A DNA stretch of 64,000 bases from Dreissena polymorpha. Lineage: Eukaryota > Mollusca > Bivalvia > Myida > Dreissenidae. Position 1 is the first letter of the stretch. Every line of letters begins with the position of its first letter. The translations under genes and the position numbers were made by a program. The notes under the pieces were generated by a model. That model had not been told where the DNA came from. It ran no database searches and saw only the letters and a list, made by a program, of their open reading frames with translations. Of the stretch, positions 36,119 to 47,536 are shown one piece after another. The stretch is from NCBI RefSeq assembly GCF_020536995.1, contig NC_068360.1, positions 85,402,840 to 85,466,839 on the forward strand. The letters are read 5' to 3'.

Positions 36119-36506
36119 CCATCTGCTCCCGGCAAATGTACATCGCTTTTCCAGGTGAGAAGAGTTTAAGCGTTTTGCACCTGCGCAAATAGTTCTTCCC
36201 CATGTTGGTCTCAAAAACTTCGAATGTTTCATCATTGGCAAAAACGGTCTGTTCAAGAATTCTTAATCGAGTTTTCTCGTCAGACAATCTCCGTTCACCC
36301 CAATATAAGAAATGCTGATTGTTAATGATTTGCCCACAAAAGTCGTTCGTGCTCACTATGGAACTATGGTTTTCGTGATAATCGTCCTGCCTGGGTCGAA
36401 CCGCACGATTACAAAAGCACGACTTGCCGACTCCATTGACCTTTCCATTCCCCGTCAATCCCACAACATTGACATTCAATATAAGTCCTTTAGTTTGCAT
36501 TTCCAC
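36119..36506 (-). CDS. First coding exon: N-terminal GTPase domain of the p190-like protein
   Basis: Follows acceptor TTATACATTCAG; the likely start is the ATG at 36,500 (MQTKGLILNVNVVGL), since the p190 family also begins just before this strand. Reads GVGKSCFCNRAVRPRQDDYH, then IVSTNDFCGQIINNQHFLYW and LRILEQTVF, matching p190 [40 protein letters not shown] and IVEQTEF. The P-loop is odd: against p190 KGQCGIGKS it reads GKVNGVGKS, so the first Gly of GxxxxGKS is Lys and the loop is shorter. Donor GTATGA. A 5' untranslated exon probably lies further right. Confidence 0.9.
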
Positions 36507-37942
36507 CTGAATGTATAATAACAGTTTGTATAAAGATAGTTTAAAAGCAAAACTATGACTAAACATTTATGAAAACGTTTGCCACGAACTTTTAAGTTTA
36601 ACTCTAACACGACATGTTTTAAGATTTTAAATTTAAATGTAGTTGATATTTTTCAGTTCAGAGTGCTATTTATGGCATATTTGAATAGTTGAGTGGTAAT
36701 TAAACTGAAAAAAGCATTATCGTTTATTACTATTTAATTTGAATTGTGTGGGATTACTTTTATTTACACATATATTTAGCGAATTGATACAGATCAAGCG
36801 TGAGGTTTGGGCCGCCATAAAACTGACGTAAGCCTCAATTGTTTTTTTGCATTAACCGTTCAAAGAGGGTGATTCCAGATTTGTTCACTTTTGGATTGTT
36901 GGATTATCGTTTCGATTTTCCATTTGTCAACTGTGCAAATGTGCCGTTTAAGTTCATAGCTCCTACTGTGAGCACAGGTTAAGTGCGAGAGGTTTAAACA
37001 CCAAATAATATCATTGGCATGGAATGTTCCATGGCGTTGACCATAGTTGAATGCATTTTTGTTTATCGGTTGCTATTTGCCTTAGTCCATATAAACGTAC
37101 TCCCAGAGCCTTTCATACTTTTTGCTATGGTAGCTCTGTGAGTACATATGCACCCATTCATACACACAATCGGAGTTTTGCGCAAAGATTTCGTGCTCAT
37201 CACTTTACAGACGTTGCTGGTTACCAATTAAAGAAAGCCATGAATAAAATTGAAAAACACATTCAATTTACCTGAATGGCAGCCTAAGGACATTATCCTT
37301 TGTATGCAACCTAAAAAACACGACGATATTTCAAATTCAACACACTATTATTGCTGACATGTTCATTTTGAAATTTGGAACAGTGTAAATATTCGACGAC
37401 TGTTCGACATCTTTATCGACTTAGTTTACATCAAGTATCACGATGTGCAAAACATTGGTGTACTGCAACCTAACTGATAGTGACACTTTGTCGGCAACAT
37501 TACAACAGTTCCCAATATGGTGGATAGAGCGTACTAAAGAATAACAAAGTGAATAAACAGCAAATATTTCTTGCTTTATTGGTACCATTTACATGAGTTT
37601 GTGCTTTAGACAGGTAAACGTTGATACGTTTTTTCAGCATCAGTGTTCCTTAGTCTTTGCAGTGGTGCTAAAATTTTGCACCTTTGGACAATAGACGGCG
37701 CATGGCAACTCTCAGCAACCCTTTAGGTTATAAAGCTGAGAGTTGAATTATCGCAACTACTATTTTCCCATGTCTAATGCTTGTGTTATTCGTAATTTTA
37801 TATAAATTAAGGACCTTTAAGCGATAATAAGATTTATCTCTTGCTGATGCATATGCAGATTTTTCTTTATTTACGTTTTTCGTTCGTTCTGTAATGTCTT
37901 TGTTAATGAAATTCTGGATTTAAGAAATTTCAATAGATTTAA
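36507..37942. other. Upstream of the p190-like gene, no coding feature recognised
   Basis: Probably holds the promoter or a 5' untranslated exon, which I could not define. Confidence 0.4.
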
Positions 37943-39054
37943 TTCGGAACTCGCGCGCTGTGGGTTTTTCCGATTTCTGAGCGCGCGCGGGAGGTACAAA
38001 CATTGTCATTAATACAGTAATGACCAGTAACGTCGATATCCGATTTGCTTCCCATTCAGTTGTGGATATAAATAAGTATTTAAACGACAGGAGTGTTTCT
38101 TTTAGGAAATGTCAAAATTCAAGTATTTTGTTGATATTACTATTACTATAATTATTATTAATTACACATAACAAACCTCACACTGATATGCATGTATGTC
38201 ATACGTTTAATACATGATTAAAGTCTAAATGCACTGTTTAAACGTACAGCCGCCTGTACGAATGGGTCCAGTAGCTAACAGTCTTAAAAGACTTGAAAAC
38301 AGACTTTGTCAGCTGTATGGTAATGAAGAAACATAAACAAACGGCTTGACAAATGCAATATTTCTTCTTAAAAACATTATTCGTGTTCTTGTTTCTTTCG
38401 GCATGCTTTATAGATATAGTAAATAAAAGTTATGTATGGTAAAGCTCGCTAGTGATGTGCCTTCTAATCTTAAGGTCTTAGTCTTTAGCTAATAGTTTTC
38501 TTTACTTTTCAGATTAGATTAAAGAAAAGCATCACAATAGAGCTATATCAATAGACATATAAATATCCAACTGATATGGTACGATATATTAGTTCAAGTA
38601 CTACGAATGGACTGGGGATAGTAAGGTTTTTGTTGTTTGGTACTTGTCTGTATGATTTTAAATATATTTGAATAGTATAATATATATACGATGGAGCCAA
38701 AGTCTTGGTAGTTTCGTTTACAAACTTCCATTAAAACTGTATGCCCAGGCCTACGCACAGTATATGCAATTACATAGTTACGTGACCGAAGCTGTTTACC
38801 TCTACATGCAGCATTATATCGTGTTAAATAGTATTCTTACCAATTAAACACGATCGAGATTAGTTCATCTAAAGAAAAATTACTAAATCATGGTATTTTT
38901 ATCAACGAACGTTTGAGCAGAAAAAGTGGTGTTTACTATTCAGCGATAAGAGAAATTATTGATTCACTCTCTTTTAAAATATGCTAGTCAGCTTTTGTTT
39001 GTACCTACCGCGCGTGCTCAAATATCGGGAAAACCCAGACTGGAGTGTTCCGAA
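37943..39054. mobile_element. 1.1-kb MITE with ~60-bp inverted ends and TAA flanks (PIF/Harbinger-like)
   Basis: 37,943-38,002 and 38,996-39,054 are imperfect inverted repeats. Both begin TTCGGAAC and share CTGGGTTTT-like, GCGCGCGG and AGGTACAAAC words. Flanked by TAA on both sides, consistent with the 3-bp TWA target duplications of PIF/Harbinger. No transposase frame. Confidence 0.6.
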
Positions 39055-39059
39055 TAACA

Positions 39060-40240
39060 ATTATTGTGTTAACATCGTCCATTAATGTCGCGTTCTCTGA
39101 TGCATCAATTACAAGCATACATTGGATTTACTGCTGTTTAAGCATAGTAGTTGGAGGAAAATGCACGTTGTACGTGTGTAAACCTTAAGTACTGTACCTA
39201 CATTTAGTTTGAAATGACACATATGGAAAATGTTATTTGGAATCCCAAACATTCTATTTTTATATAGTACGTAATCAACATCGGATACATGACATATATA
39301 CCACTATGATACAACATTTCATATTCTACAGTTTCCAAAATATAATGAGTTTGCAAAAAATAAAATAAAAATAAAATGATCAAATCAGGTTTGCACAAGC
39401 ATTTAACCCTAAACTTGAATATTTACATCAACACATTATTCATGTGCATATATGTAGTTAAATGTATCTTAGTGTGTTCTAGGTCGTCTAAGTTAGAGCT
39501 GATAAACGAGTATCTATGGAGTGCAAGCTAAATCAAGGGTTATTTAGTTAATACATTAACTGATTGTGTAAAATTGTTCCTACCTGAGGCTTAAAACGAA
39601 TGCGTATTTCTTTGTAGCCACAAAATATTATTTACGTAACAGTCGCATTTCATAAAAAAGGTGGTTGAAAAACACTTAATGACAACCTTCGATGTCGTCG
39701 TTGTGTACACACCGGTCTTACTGACAATAACGTAGTGACGTCAACATCTGTGTATAGAATGTCGATGTCTTTGCATACACTTGTCTGCATATTTGAGCAT
39801 GGTTCAGATGTTGATTGAATGCCAGTGCCGGTTGCATTCTTGCTTCATTTCCGCAGTCACTTGCTCTTTTCTGTCTCTTCAAAGCATCTATGTCCATCTG
39901 TCATTAATTAGACAGAAACGTGTCCGAAGCCTCCTCATACAATAGTTAATAAAAACGACGATTTGCTTTAAAAAATGTGTATATTTACAAAGGTAATTAA
40001 CTCTTAAAGTGTGGTATACTTAATACATTTTGTACACCTTAATAGTTCATGGCTTAGACGCTTTGAAGTTTATAATAATAAAAAACAACAACACTATCTT
40101 TGTGGACGGTAAAAAGGACGTTCCAACGAAGTGATACTAATATTGGCTATTCCATGACTAAAATCTATCCCCGCCTGACATGGTCGAATACCAATGTCGA
40201 ATAAAAAATACCTTTAGGAAATTAAACTTGTAATTAAGAG
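39060..40240. other. Intergenic, no gene recognised
   Basis: AT-rich, with only short frames lacking recognisable features. Confidence 0.4.
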
Positions 40241-40242
40241 GA

Positions 40243-40256
40243 GGGGGGGGGGGGGG
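40243..40256. repeat. Poly-G tract
   Basis: About 14 consecutive G (GAGG then a G run), a possible quadruplex former and a likely assembly-length uncertainty. Confidence 0.9.
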
Positions 40257-40429
40257 TAGTGACTAGATCAAGCCACATTCGGTAGTTTGTTTTTGGTGTT
40301 AATCGTCAAGACTTTTTTTGGTAAGTATTATGTTCGTTTTTATTTTGAAAATAGTGTATAAGTTAATGTTGAGAATAAAAAAATACCTAAATTTAAAAAA
40401 GTAAAAATAACAAGCAAATTCGTTGAATT

Positions 40430-40560
40430 GATATCCCCCGCCAAAGCACTTCCAAGATATGGCTCCGGACGGACGGACGAAAGGACGGACGGACAACGAC
40501 AAAACAATATCACTCCGCCATAGGCGGGGGGATAACAACGGACAAATTATTGTACCGCGT
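40430..40560. repeat. GGACGGAC-rich dispersed repeat piece
   Basis: Contains CCCCCGCC...GGCGGGGG ends enclosing GGACGGACGGACGAAAGGAC and AACGACAAAACAATATCAC. I recall similar text as a common interspersed repeat in bivalves; no search was possible. Confidence 0.55.
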
Positions 40561-41142
40561 TGTTCGGCTATCACCACACTGTTGGTTTAACAACAGGGAT
40601 TTTATCGAGCTATGCTGGTTCGGGTGAAATCATTGCGCGGGGGTTGGTTAGTCGTACGTATGTTTTCAATGCAGAATACGCATTTCTATACTAAAATACA
40701 TATTCAAATAGCGAGCACATCGAAAAACTCTTCATCCATTTTTTTATTGTTCGACGTACGTGTCTAACCCATGTTTCAACCTTGACAGTAACCATAAGAA
40801 TTAATTAATTACTAGACCCAACTCAATAAAACATAACAGTGAATTGGCTTATTCGAGAAACCACACCAGACAAATGCAACATGTGTTTGTTTTTCTAAAT
40901 AGATTGGTAACCATTTTTAAATCAGACGTATCGTTCTTATTGTGTTTACTGTCGTTTATATTTTAAAGCCCAATAAACACGCAAAATCAACGAATATTTC
41001 GTAAAATATAACCTAAACAAAGTTAAGCCATACAAATTAGTGTTCTTTATAGCAATAGCCACGTTTTATCTCTAGATGTGGTATGGTAACATAGGTTTAA
41101 CGAGATACAAAATGCTCGTTTTTATTTCTCGCATTTATTTTC

Positions 41143-41296
41143 GTGTGAATTTCCCGCGATGGTATCGGAACATTTCCGAGCGAAGGCGAGATTGGCTTCG
41201 GACAGCGTCGAAAGTACGACGCAGTTCTCATGAGCTGCCCGAAGCCAATCTCGCGTTCGCTCGTAAATGTTCAGATCATCGCGGGAAATTCACATG
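41143..41296. mobile_element. 154-bp hairpin MITE
   Basis: Two arms of about 60 bp (GTGTGAATTTCCCGCGAT... and ...ATCGCGGGAAATTCACATG) are nearly perfect inverse complements around a ~20-bp loop, giving a long hairpin. Confidence 0.8.
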
Positions 41297-42268
41297 GAAT
41301 ATAATGGCACTATTATTGAAGACCCGCAAACATTTGCGCGACTCTAATAAGCTATGATTGTGTCTTCGTATATTACGCTGGCTTGTCTTAAGAAGTACGA
41401 GTAGTTCAATCAAACGATGAATTGCGTCCACGGGAATCGCGTCATAACTTACATGTTCGTTAGGGCGCATTGTATGGTGGGTAAGAACTACTTTCAAAAT
41501 GGAATCAACCACTCCAGGACTCGTTGATGAGTTTATTTTTAATTTTGAGTTATCATTGACTTGTTTATCAAAAGCTCTTTTTGATCAGTTAAGATATTGG
41601 CCCGGCCGTTATTTTATGTGTGTGTGAGGGGGGAGGGGGGTCATCGAAATAACTGCGAAATGAATAATTTATTCATCCGCGGATTAATTCTATATAGTGT
41701 ATTTACATTTGAGAATTGAGCTAACGTATCCGTATTGAGATGACAGCAACGGTTTGAACGTAGTGACGTCACGGTGTGTATGCAATGTAAAAGAATGAAT
41801 TCGAGTACACAGGTCGATGTAACGCCCATGTGACCGAGGTAAACATACGAATAGTGGATAGTTTGCAAACATACATCAAAAGCATTTTGATAATTGTATA
41901 TCTTATTATATGTGTTTGCTCTTCGCGAATTCCAATGTTTTAATTTAGCTTTTTGTCGTTTGTATAATTTTGATCAGATATTAAAATTTTTGTGGAAAGG
42001 GCGTCAATTTTTTTTTCAATAACACGGATCACCTTAAAAGGCGTCCCTTCTGGTGGTTAGACATGTCAGTCAATACATGTGATAGTAATACCACTGAATG
42101 AAAAATATATAATGTAGCATTCATTTTATTATCATATACTACACATACTATTAAATGTGACTTTGTATAAAACACACGCTATAAACAATGACTATAAATT
42201 GTTTTTCATATTGCACCAATAATAAACAATTAAATATCAAAATAAACCTACTATGAGCGAAATCTTAA

Positions 42269-42745
42269 AGGGGCCTTTTCACGTTTTGGTAAATTGACAA
42301 AATAAAAATAAAATGTTTTAGATTCGCTAAATTTCGTTGTAGATATGATATTTCTGAGGAAACAGTTGTACTGAACATGTACAATGCTCTAAAATATGCA
42401 TTAAATGCATCTTTTGACGATTTTAAATCCTGAAATTATAAAGCGTTGCAACGCGAAACATTAATTTAGAGAGTTCTGTTGTTGTCGTTTTATTGTGTGA
42501 TACTACGAGGATTGCTTGTATGGAGGATAAAATACATCACTCATTTTATGAGCACGGATGGCCGAGTGGTCTATGCGATAGACCTTTGCTCCAGGGGTCA
42601 GTGGTTTGAGCCCAGATGAGGGTTACTTTTTTTCTTTCTTTATTTTTTTTTAACTGGAGCTTTTTAGATCCAATGTTTACATTTATCAATATAAATCATT
42701 TAATTACAAACTTCAATACATGCAAAAATCTATGAAAAGGCCCCT
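42269..42745 (+). mobile_element. TTAA-flanked element with embedded tRNA-like core, copy 1
   Basis: Ends AGGGGCCTTTTCA and TGAAAAGGCCCCT, flanked by TTAA (42,265-42,268 and 42,746-42,749), as for piggyBac-type insertions. Inside at about 42,551-42,620 is a tRNA(Leu/Ser)-like stretch with an A-box-like TGGCCGAGTGG and a B-box-like GGTTTGAGCCC. The second duplication unit lacks it, confirming the insertion. Confidence 0.8.
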
Positions 42746-43149
42746 TTAAACATGATATGTTCGAAATAGGTGATCGTTTGGGCACCGGGAAATATCTAAT
42801 ATCCACCATATCATTGCGAAAATATTGCTTTAAAAGAGATAAATACTCGATATATAAATTATGCTCATACGATTAAGGATTGTCAGGTTAATTTTGTCAA
42901 GCTAGAAATGAGTCATTGAACAGATTCAGAAGCAATACTCACTTACAGGAATGATCACGAATAGCACCATATTTTGCATTGAGTACATCTCGTGGGGGAA
43001 TATGCCTTCCCTAATAAACAGTTACATAACCAGTACATAAAAACACAACCGTTAAACAAAAACCGCTTTATAAACGTTTTAGTCAACGAATCAGTGATTA
43101 TTCATAAACCCATTCTATATGGGCACAATTATTTAACTTTGGCAGCAGG

Positions 43150-43838
43150 TTAAGGTAACTCTATCTTTTCTTTGGCTTCTGGTATAAATTCGGGATTTAT
43201 CTCCCATGAGCCTAGAAATATTACAGCGTCTTTATACTCCGGCGGAGGAGTACGCTCGTAGCTGAGATCTGGCGTTGGAGGACGTGTGACGTCACGAGGT
43301 TCCCGTGTCTCAGAACGTGAAAATATTTCAAATATTGAGACGTGCATATTGGGAAATCGAGAGCGCCACGCTCCTGATGGTCTTCTCGGTCCAGGCTCAG
43401 GTACTTTCGGTCCGGCCGGAAGTCCGTCTGGCGATAAGGAAACAACCGACTGACTTTCTGGTATGCCTAGCGTAGTTGACCCGCGGCGACTGCTACTATA
43501 TGTTTGAGATCCTGTTCCTGGCGTTAATTGAGTAACATACGCACTAAAACTTGCATTAGAATGGCCGGTACCCGCGTTCTCCGATTGAAATTCTATTTCG
43601 CTAATACTCCTAACAGTGTCTCCGAACAGAAACGAATACGTCGGCGGCAAATCCGCCCGAGCACATGACTCGCTACTTTTGGTGCCGGAAACCAGCGCCT
43701 CCGACGCTGACCTCCGCCGTCGCTTCACGACTCGCGCAATGTGCATGATAGCAATTCATATGACGCGGACGCCAACGGAGAGACCGGCGGCAATACCTAT
43801 GACGCCGAAATTTGTGGGCGGGGAGCTATCCGGGGCAG
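43150..43838 (-). pseudogene. Last exon of the WxxW membrane-protein gene, duplicated copy with a stop in the membrane helix
   Basis: Paralogue of 48,289-48,992. After an intact acceptor it reads APDSSPPTNFGVIGIAAGLS, but in the membrane helix the TGC (Cys) codon of the intact copy is TGA (about 43,759-43,761). A product would therefore stop inside the helix, and the juxtamembrane RRRR stretch and the PPxY tail would be lost. The downstream 198-codon frame stays open, and it includes the PPTY and PPPEY motifs, so the lesion looks recent relative to the duplication. It could still be transcribed as an alternative last exon encoding a truncated form, but the damaged donor of its partner exon argues for a decaying copy. 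Confidence 0.75.
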
Positions 43839-44391
43839 CTGGAAATACAGAAAACATACTTTGAATTAGCCTTATGCAAAAGTTTCTGTCAAATATCAAT
43901 TATAGCAAACGTATTATAAAGTGTTTTCGATAAAGCGTTGTATTGGTCAAGAAAAACAGAATGTAGTGTGTAGTGTGTAGGGATTTAACCACGATGTCGT
44001 AAGCCCGAGTTAAATTTCAATAACTACATGTCAGAAACATTATAAGCGGATATCTAACGACTTTGCGAAAATTAAAATAATGAACACAAGTATCGCTTTT
44101 CAACTATTCATAAGCCATGCAACAAATTATACCCGTATATGAACAAAACATATGGAAAGAAAGTTTTCATTTTAGTTGCACATACATGTATCAATACTTG
44201 GTAAATGAAAATGGTTTTCTATTATCGTTATTTATCCGCCAGTCAACTCTTTGTCATTCTGGATGCAATTGTTAAAAAAGTAAACTTATGGTTACTGATA
44301 ACTACTATTAGTTTTCGAACACACATATACTTGAGTTTTTGGTAATTAGTACTGTCTAAAATCAACATAAAGTATTAACTAGTCCTTCCAT

Positions 44392-44428
44392 CCTTCCTCC
44401 CTTCCTTCCCTCCTTTCCTCTCTTCATT
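44392..44428. repeat. Short CCTT-rich tract (unit 1 counterpart of the expanded tract at 49.5 kb)
   Basis: Imperfect CCTTCC/CCTCC units of ~35 bp at the place where unit 2 has ~100 bp of perfect CCTT. Confidence 0.85.
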
Positions 44429-44507
44429 TCTAAGTTTACTAAACATTAAGAAGAACCGGTCGTTCGCTATTACTAGTAATACATTTATGTATTAATTTTT
44501 GACTTAA

Positions 44508-44717
44508 ACAGGCATTCGAACCGGATTGCATAGTTAGCACACTTGCGGGTTTTCCTTTGGTCGGAGTCCCTACATAAGATACCAGCTGTGGTACATGGCT
44601 CATCTAGGATGTCGGCTACTAAGTCACTTGAGAGAGCGTCAAACGTCAACGTGTGATTGTCGACGTCACGACATTCGGCGTTGATTGGAGAGTACCCGCC
44701 GCAGATTTGCCAGCCGC
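44508..44717 (-). pseudogene. WxxW-domain exon, duplicated copy with a changed splice donor
   Basis: Paralogue of 49,812-50,022, with the encoded ectodomain still open (GWQICGGYSPINAECRDVDN, then LDEPCTTAGILCRDSDQRKT). The acceptor (CGATTTCAG) is intact. At the donor, where the intact copy has CCTTTGTAAGTT, this copy has CCTGTTTAAGTC, so the canonical GTAAGT is lost. Only a weak GTTTAAG shifted upstream remains. Together with the stop in its partner exon this suggests loss of function. Confidence 0.75.
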
Positions 44718-44833
44718 GCTGAAATCGCGAATACAAACTTTTGATAATTGATTGAATTATGTACATGTGTGGAGGATTTTATACAAGTGTACATGGTCAA
44801 GGAGTAACACAGGGGATGGGACAAGCGAGGTTT

Positions 44834-45028
44834 GAGGTCGCCGTGGTGTAATGGATATGGTGTTCGCCTAGCGACCGGTAGGTCATGGGTTCGATCCCTA
44901 CTGTGGGAGCGTTCTGTAGATCTCCCCCAAAAGACACCAAGTACTGGTTCTCAGGAAACGGTCTCAAGAGCGTTTCAATAAGCCTGAGGCTTTCGATGAA
45001 ATCGGGCTAAAATAAATAGGTTTAAACT
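44834..45028 (+). mobile_element. tRNA-derived SINE with 11-bp target duplication
   Basis: Flanked by AAGCGAGGTTT at 44,823-44,833 and 45,029-45,039. The head (about 44,838-44,910) has an A box (TGGTGTAATGG) and a B box (GGTTCGATCCC); the tail ends in AAAATAAATAGG. Unit 2 has a single uninterrupted target (near 50,170). It inserted after the duplication or was lost in one copy. Confidence 0.9.
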
Positions 45029-45039
45029 AAGCGAGGTTT

Positions 45040-47088
45040 CATTATGTGATGTAGCCATTGGCTCGTCTGTTATGATTGTCCATGCCTTACTTAGCTCAGC
45101 TCCAAGCTCGTGAACGGAGTTGGTGTCGTGGGAATTAATTTAAACACATATTTTTTAGAACATGACACGGTCCTATAACTTGAATTTATCATAAAAACGA
45201 TGACGGTATATATTACTATACTATTCAAGTTCAATAAATATGCAGTATATTTCAAAATGAAATGTGTACGATTCTGCTTGGCAAATGGGACAATATTGAG
45301 TAATGATGAATTATAACATACGATTGAAATGTTAACTAGACAGATCTGTTGCTTCACAAGACGTGGTTGATCCTTGTTTAAAATGCGTAATTATATGAAA
45401 TCGGTTGAAGAAAGTTTCCACATTTTTTTTCTAGTTTTTACTGATTTTAGGAGACACACGAAATGGCCCGGAGAGGGCAGTGCTTCGACATGATAACATA
45501 CCGTGTGCGATCAATTTGAAATCGGGGATAACAAATTATTATGTCCATTCGCCTTATACACGTGGCACTTATAAACATTTACAAAATAACTAGAAACAGT
45601 TGTAGGGTCAAAAAACGATCTGTACATAGCTTGTATATAAATTGCAATTTACAATAACTCTAGCCATTTTCAACAAATCTGTTTTGCCTACATACATAAC
45701 TCTTAAGAAATCTCGAGTTATATTTATCACATTTCGTGTCTCCAATTAACGATTAACGTAAACAAAGCCGCTTGTTTTAATTCGTATATCAATCATGCTA
45801 ATTAGTGAATGACATGTTAAAACAGGCTAAATCTGTTTTCCCTTCTGTATTAAGTGTCTTGAAACAATACACTCCATTATAACCGCGTCACATTTGCATT
45901 TTTATTCAATCACGACGTGACACAATAATCCTGTTATTGGTATGCATAAGGATAAGGCTGTTTTGTTCATTTTCGTGACACACGTGTTTTGACACACGTG
46001 TTTTAAAATCACGTTTGGCATCTACGTTGTTTATGAAAACTATGCAAGGATGAGATAATAAATTACAAAGTAATTTAGATATAATGTTGCTTCGATGTAA
46101 CCTTTTCTACAGCAAATGTCAACGTTTTTATTAATTAACTGCGTGTTGCGAAAAAAATCTTCGGCAATATACGGCATGTTCCTTATTTTCGGACGACGTT
46201 GCCCCATTATAATGTTTCACGATTTCGTGTTCCCCGAATGCAAAAAGTACGATAGTTGATGCATCACATATGTTTTTTAGTTGCATAACCGATATATCAT
46301 CCACGCATGTTCAAACTGATACTGGTTTCGTTCAGCTGTCCATCAAACCAAAAACATATGTGTATTAATGTCTCAAGCAATCTCGTAAACAAGAATGATT
46401 GATCCGAGAACGCAATGTCGGGGCATCTTAATAAACGTACGGTTAACTTCGGTGAGGAACATGGTGAAGACATCCTTCGAAAGAAATACTGTCGTAAGGC
46501 GCACTGTTTGGCCTTGCATGTACGTCAAATTGCAACTGAATCAGTCATATTACCAGTATGTGAATTTAGACTTGACAGTGAATGTGTGGACTGATGTATT
46601 GACATTGAACGAGATTGACCAACATACGTGAACAAAACAGATGTTTAATAATAATTTTTGTCTTCAGGCAAAGCAACAACAAAATTATGAAAATTAGACT
46701 CACAGCCATATAGAGCCTATACCGTAGGTTGAAGCCAAGTGTCTTAAATTAAGCGTTATACCGGTCCGAAATTCTGTATCAATGGTATTTAACACAAAAT
46801 ATACGATCAGTATTATATCGTATAAACAAATATCTGGTGTTGATTATCTAGGTATGTACTGTTAATTAAAGTAGCGTCAGATAGTAACCAACATATTAAT
46901 ACTTTTCCTTGATCAATGGTCTGAAATGGTAGAATGTAGTTATTGTGTAGGCTTTCAGAATTAAAATCCACCTAAATCAATAAAACGTTAGACAATAAAA
47001 AGAACACGCAGTATGGCCGTTTCATAAATCTTTATTAATGCATTTATATTTGGTTCGAACAAAAGAAATTAGGTTTTCTAACCAAACA
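45040..47088. other. Non-coding remainder of duplication unit 1
   Basis: Paired with 50,170-52,188. Contains a CACGTG-rich stretch (45,975-46,015). The 78-codon plus-strand frame at 46,395-46,631 is not supported as a gene (see rejected). Confidence 0.5.
45975..46015. promoter_or_regulatory. Cluster of CACGTG-type motifs, unit 1
   Basis: GACACACGTGTTTTGACACACGTG has two E-box palindromes 15 bp apart; a third, near-E-box (TCACGTTT), follows. Counterpart of 51,043-51,085. Possible bHLH-type binding sites; function is inferred from motif only. Confidence 0.35.
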
Positions 47089-47276
47089 CATCTTATTCTA
47101 TGTGTTTGACTCTTCGCGAATTACAATGTTTTAATTTAGCTTTTTGTCGTTTGTATAATTTTGATCAGATATTAAAATGTTTGTGAAAAGGGCGTCAAAT
47201 TCTTGTTTTTTTTCAATAACACGAATCTCTTAAAAGACGTCCCTTCGGGTGGTTAGACATGTCAGTCAATACATAT

Positions 47277-47536
47277 AGGCCTTGTTCTGAGAAAACTGGG
47301 CTTAATGCATTTGCGTAAAGTGTCGTCCCAGATTAGCCTGTGCAGTCCGAAAAGGCTAATCAGGGACGACATTTCCCGCTTAAACTAGATTTTCGGTAAA
47401 AAGGGACTTCCTTTAAACGAAAAATACCATTAAAGCGGAAAGTGTCGTCCCTGATTAGCCTGTGCGGACTGCACAGGCTAATCTGGGACGACACTTTACG
47501 CACATGCATTAAGCCCAGTTTTCTCAGAACAAGGCT
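47277..47536. mobile_element. 260-bp hairpin MITE in unit 2
   Basis: Ends AGGCCTTGTTCTGAG and CTCAGAACAAGGCT, flanked by CATAT (47,272-47,276 and 47,537-47,541). Most of its length is inverted-repeat, with TAATC(A/T)GGGACGACA cores in both arms. Unit 1 has the empty site at about 42,082. Confidence 0.9.

Larger units (their letters stand above)
17349..36506 (-). other. Host gene: p190RhoGAP-like (ARHGAP5/ARHGAP35-like) protein, span of recognised exons
   Basis: The exons, read right to left, give in order an N-terminal Ras-like GTPase domain, helical FF-region segments, a Cys-containing linker, a second pseudoGTPase (pG2)-like region, and a Ser-rich linker. This is the p190RhoGAP order. From about 25,235 to 22,781 five consecutive exons join with matching codon phase and canonical GT/AG borders. 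Compared with vertebrate p190, the first pseudoGTPase domain (pG1) is missing from that chain, and I find no RhoGAP catalytic domain in this window. In this assembly one coding exon is split by an LTR retrotransposon (27,332-32,998). In other animals p190 proteins act in the cytosol to switch off Rho GTPases; whether this protein has that activity cannot be told without the GAP domain. The gene symbol is left blank because orthology was not tested. Confidence 0.8.
41899..47088. repeat. Tandem segmental duplication, unit 1 (~5.19 kb)
   Basis: Matches 47,089-52,188 in direct orientation from TCTTATTATATGTGTTTG to GGTTTTCTAACCAAAC. Unit 1 carries a TTAA element (42,269-42,745) and a SINE (44,834-45,028) that unit 2 lacks; unit 2 carries two hairpin MITEs and an expanded CCTT tract that unit 1 lacks. 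The units are otherwise strongly similar, including exons. Confidence 0.9.

Noticed and set aside
42551-42620. Possible tRNA-Leu/Ser gene (also 53,992-54,045)
   Set aside because: Embedded in TTAA-flanked elements, repeated, and lacking a proper cloverleaf; treated as a tRNA-like core.
43759-43761. In-frame TGA as a selenocysteine codon
   Set aside because: It lies in a membrane helix at a Cys position of an intact paralogue, in a copy with a damaged splice donor. No selenocysteine insertion element was seen. Decay is simpler.
44838-44910. Possible functional tRNA gene
   Set aside because: It is the head of a SINE with a tail and 11-bp target duplication, and the acceptor stem does not pair as in a real tRNA.
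46395-46631. 78-codon plus-strand frame with a 72-codon counterpart at 51,500-51,718 in the other unit
   Set aside because: The two copies differ mainly by amino-acid-changing substitutions and by length, with no splice sites or known domain. Similarity is explained by the segmental duplication, not by coding constraint.
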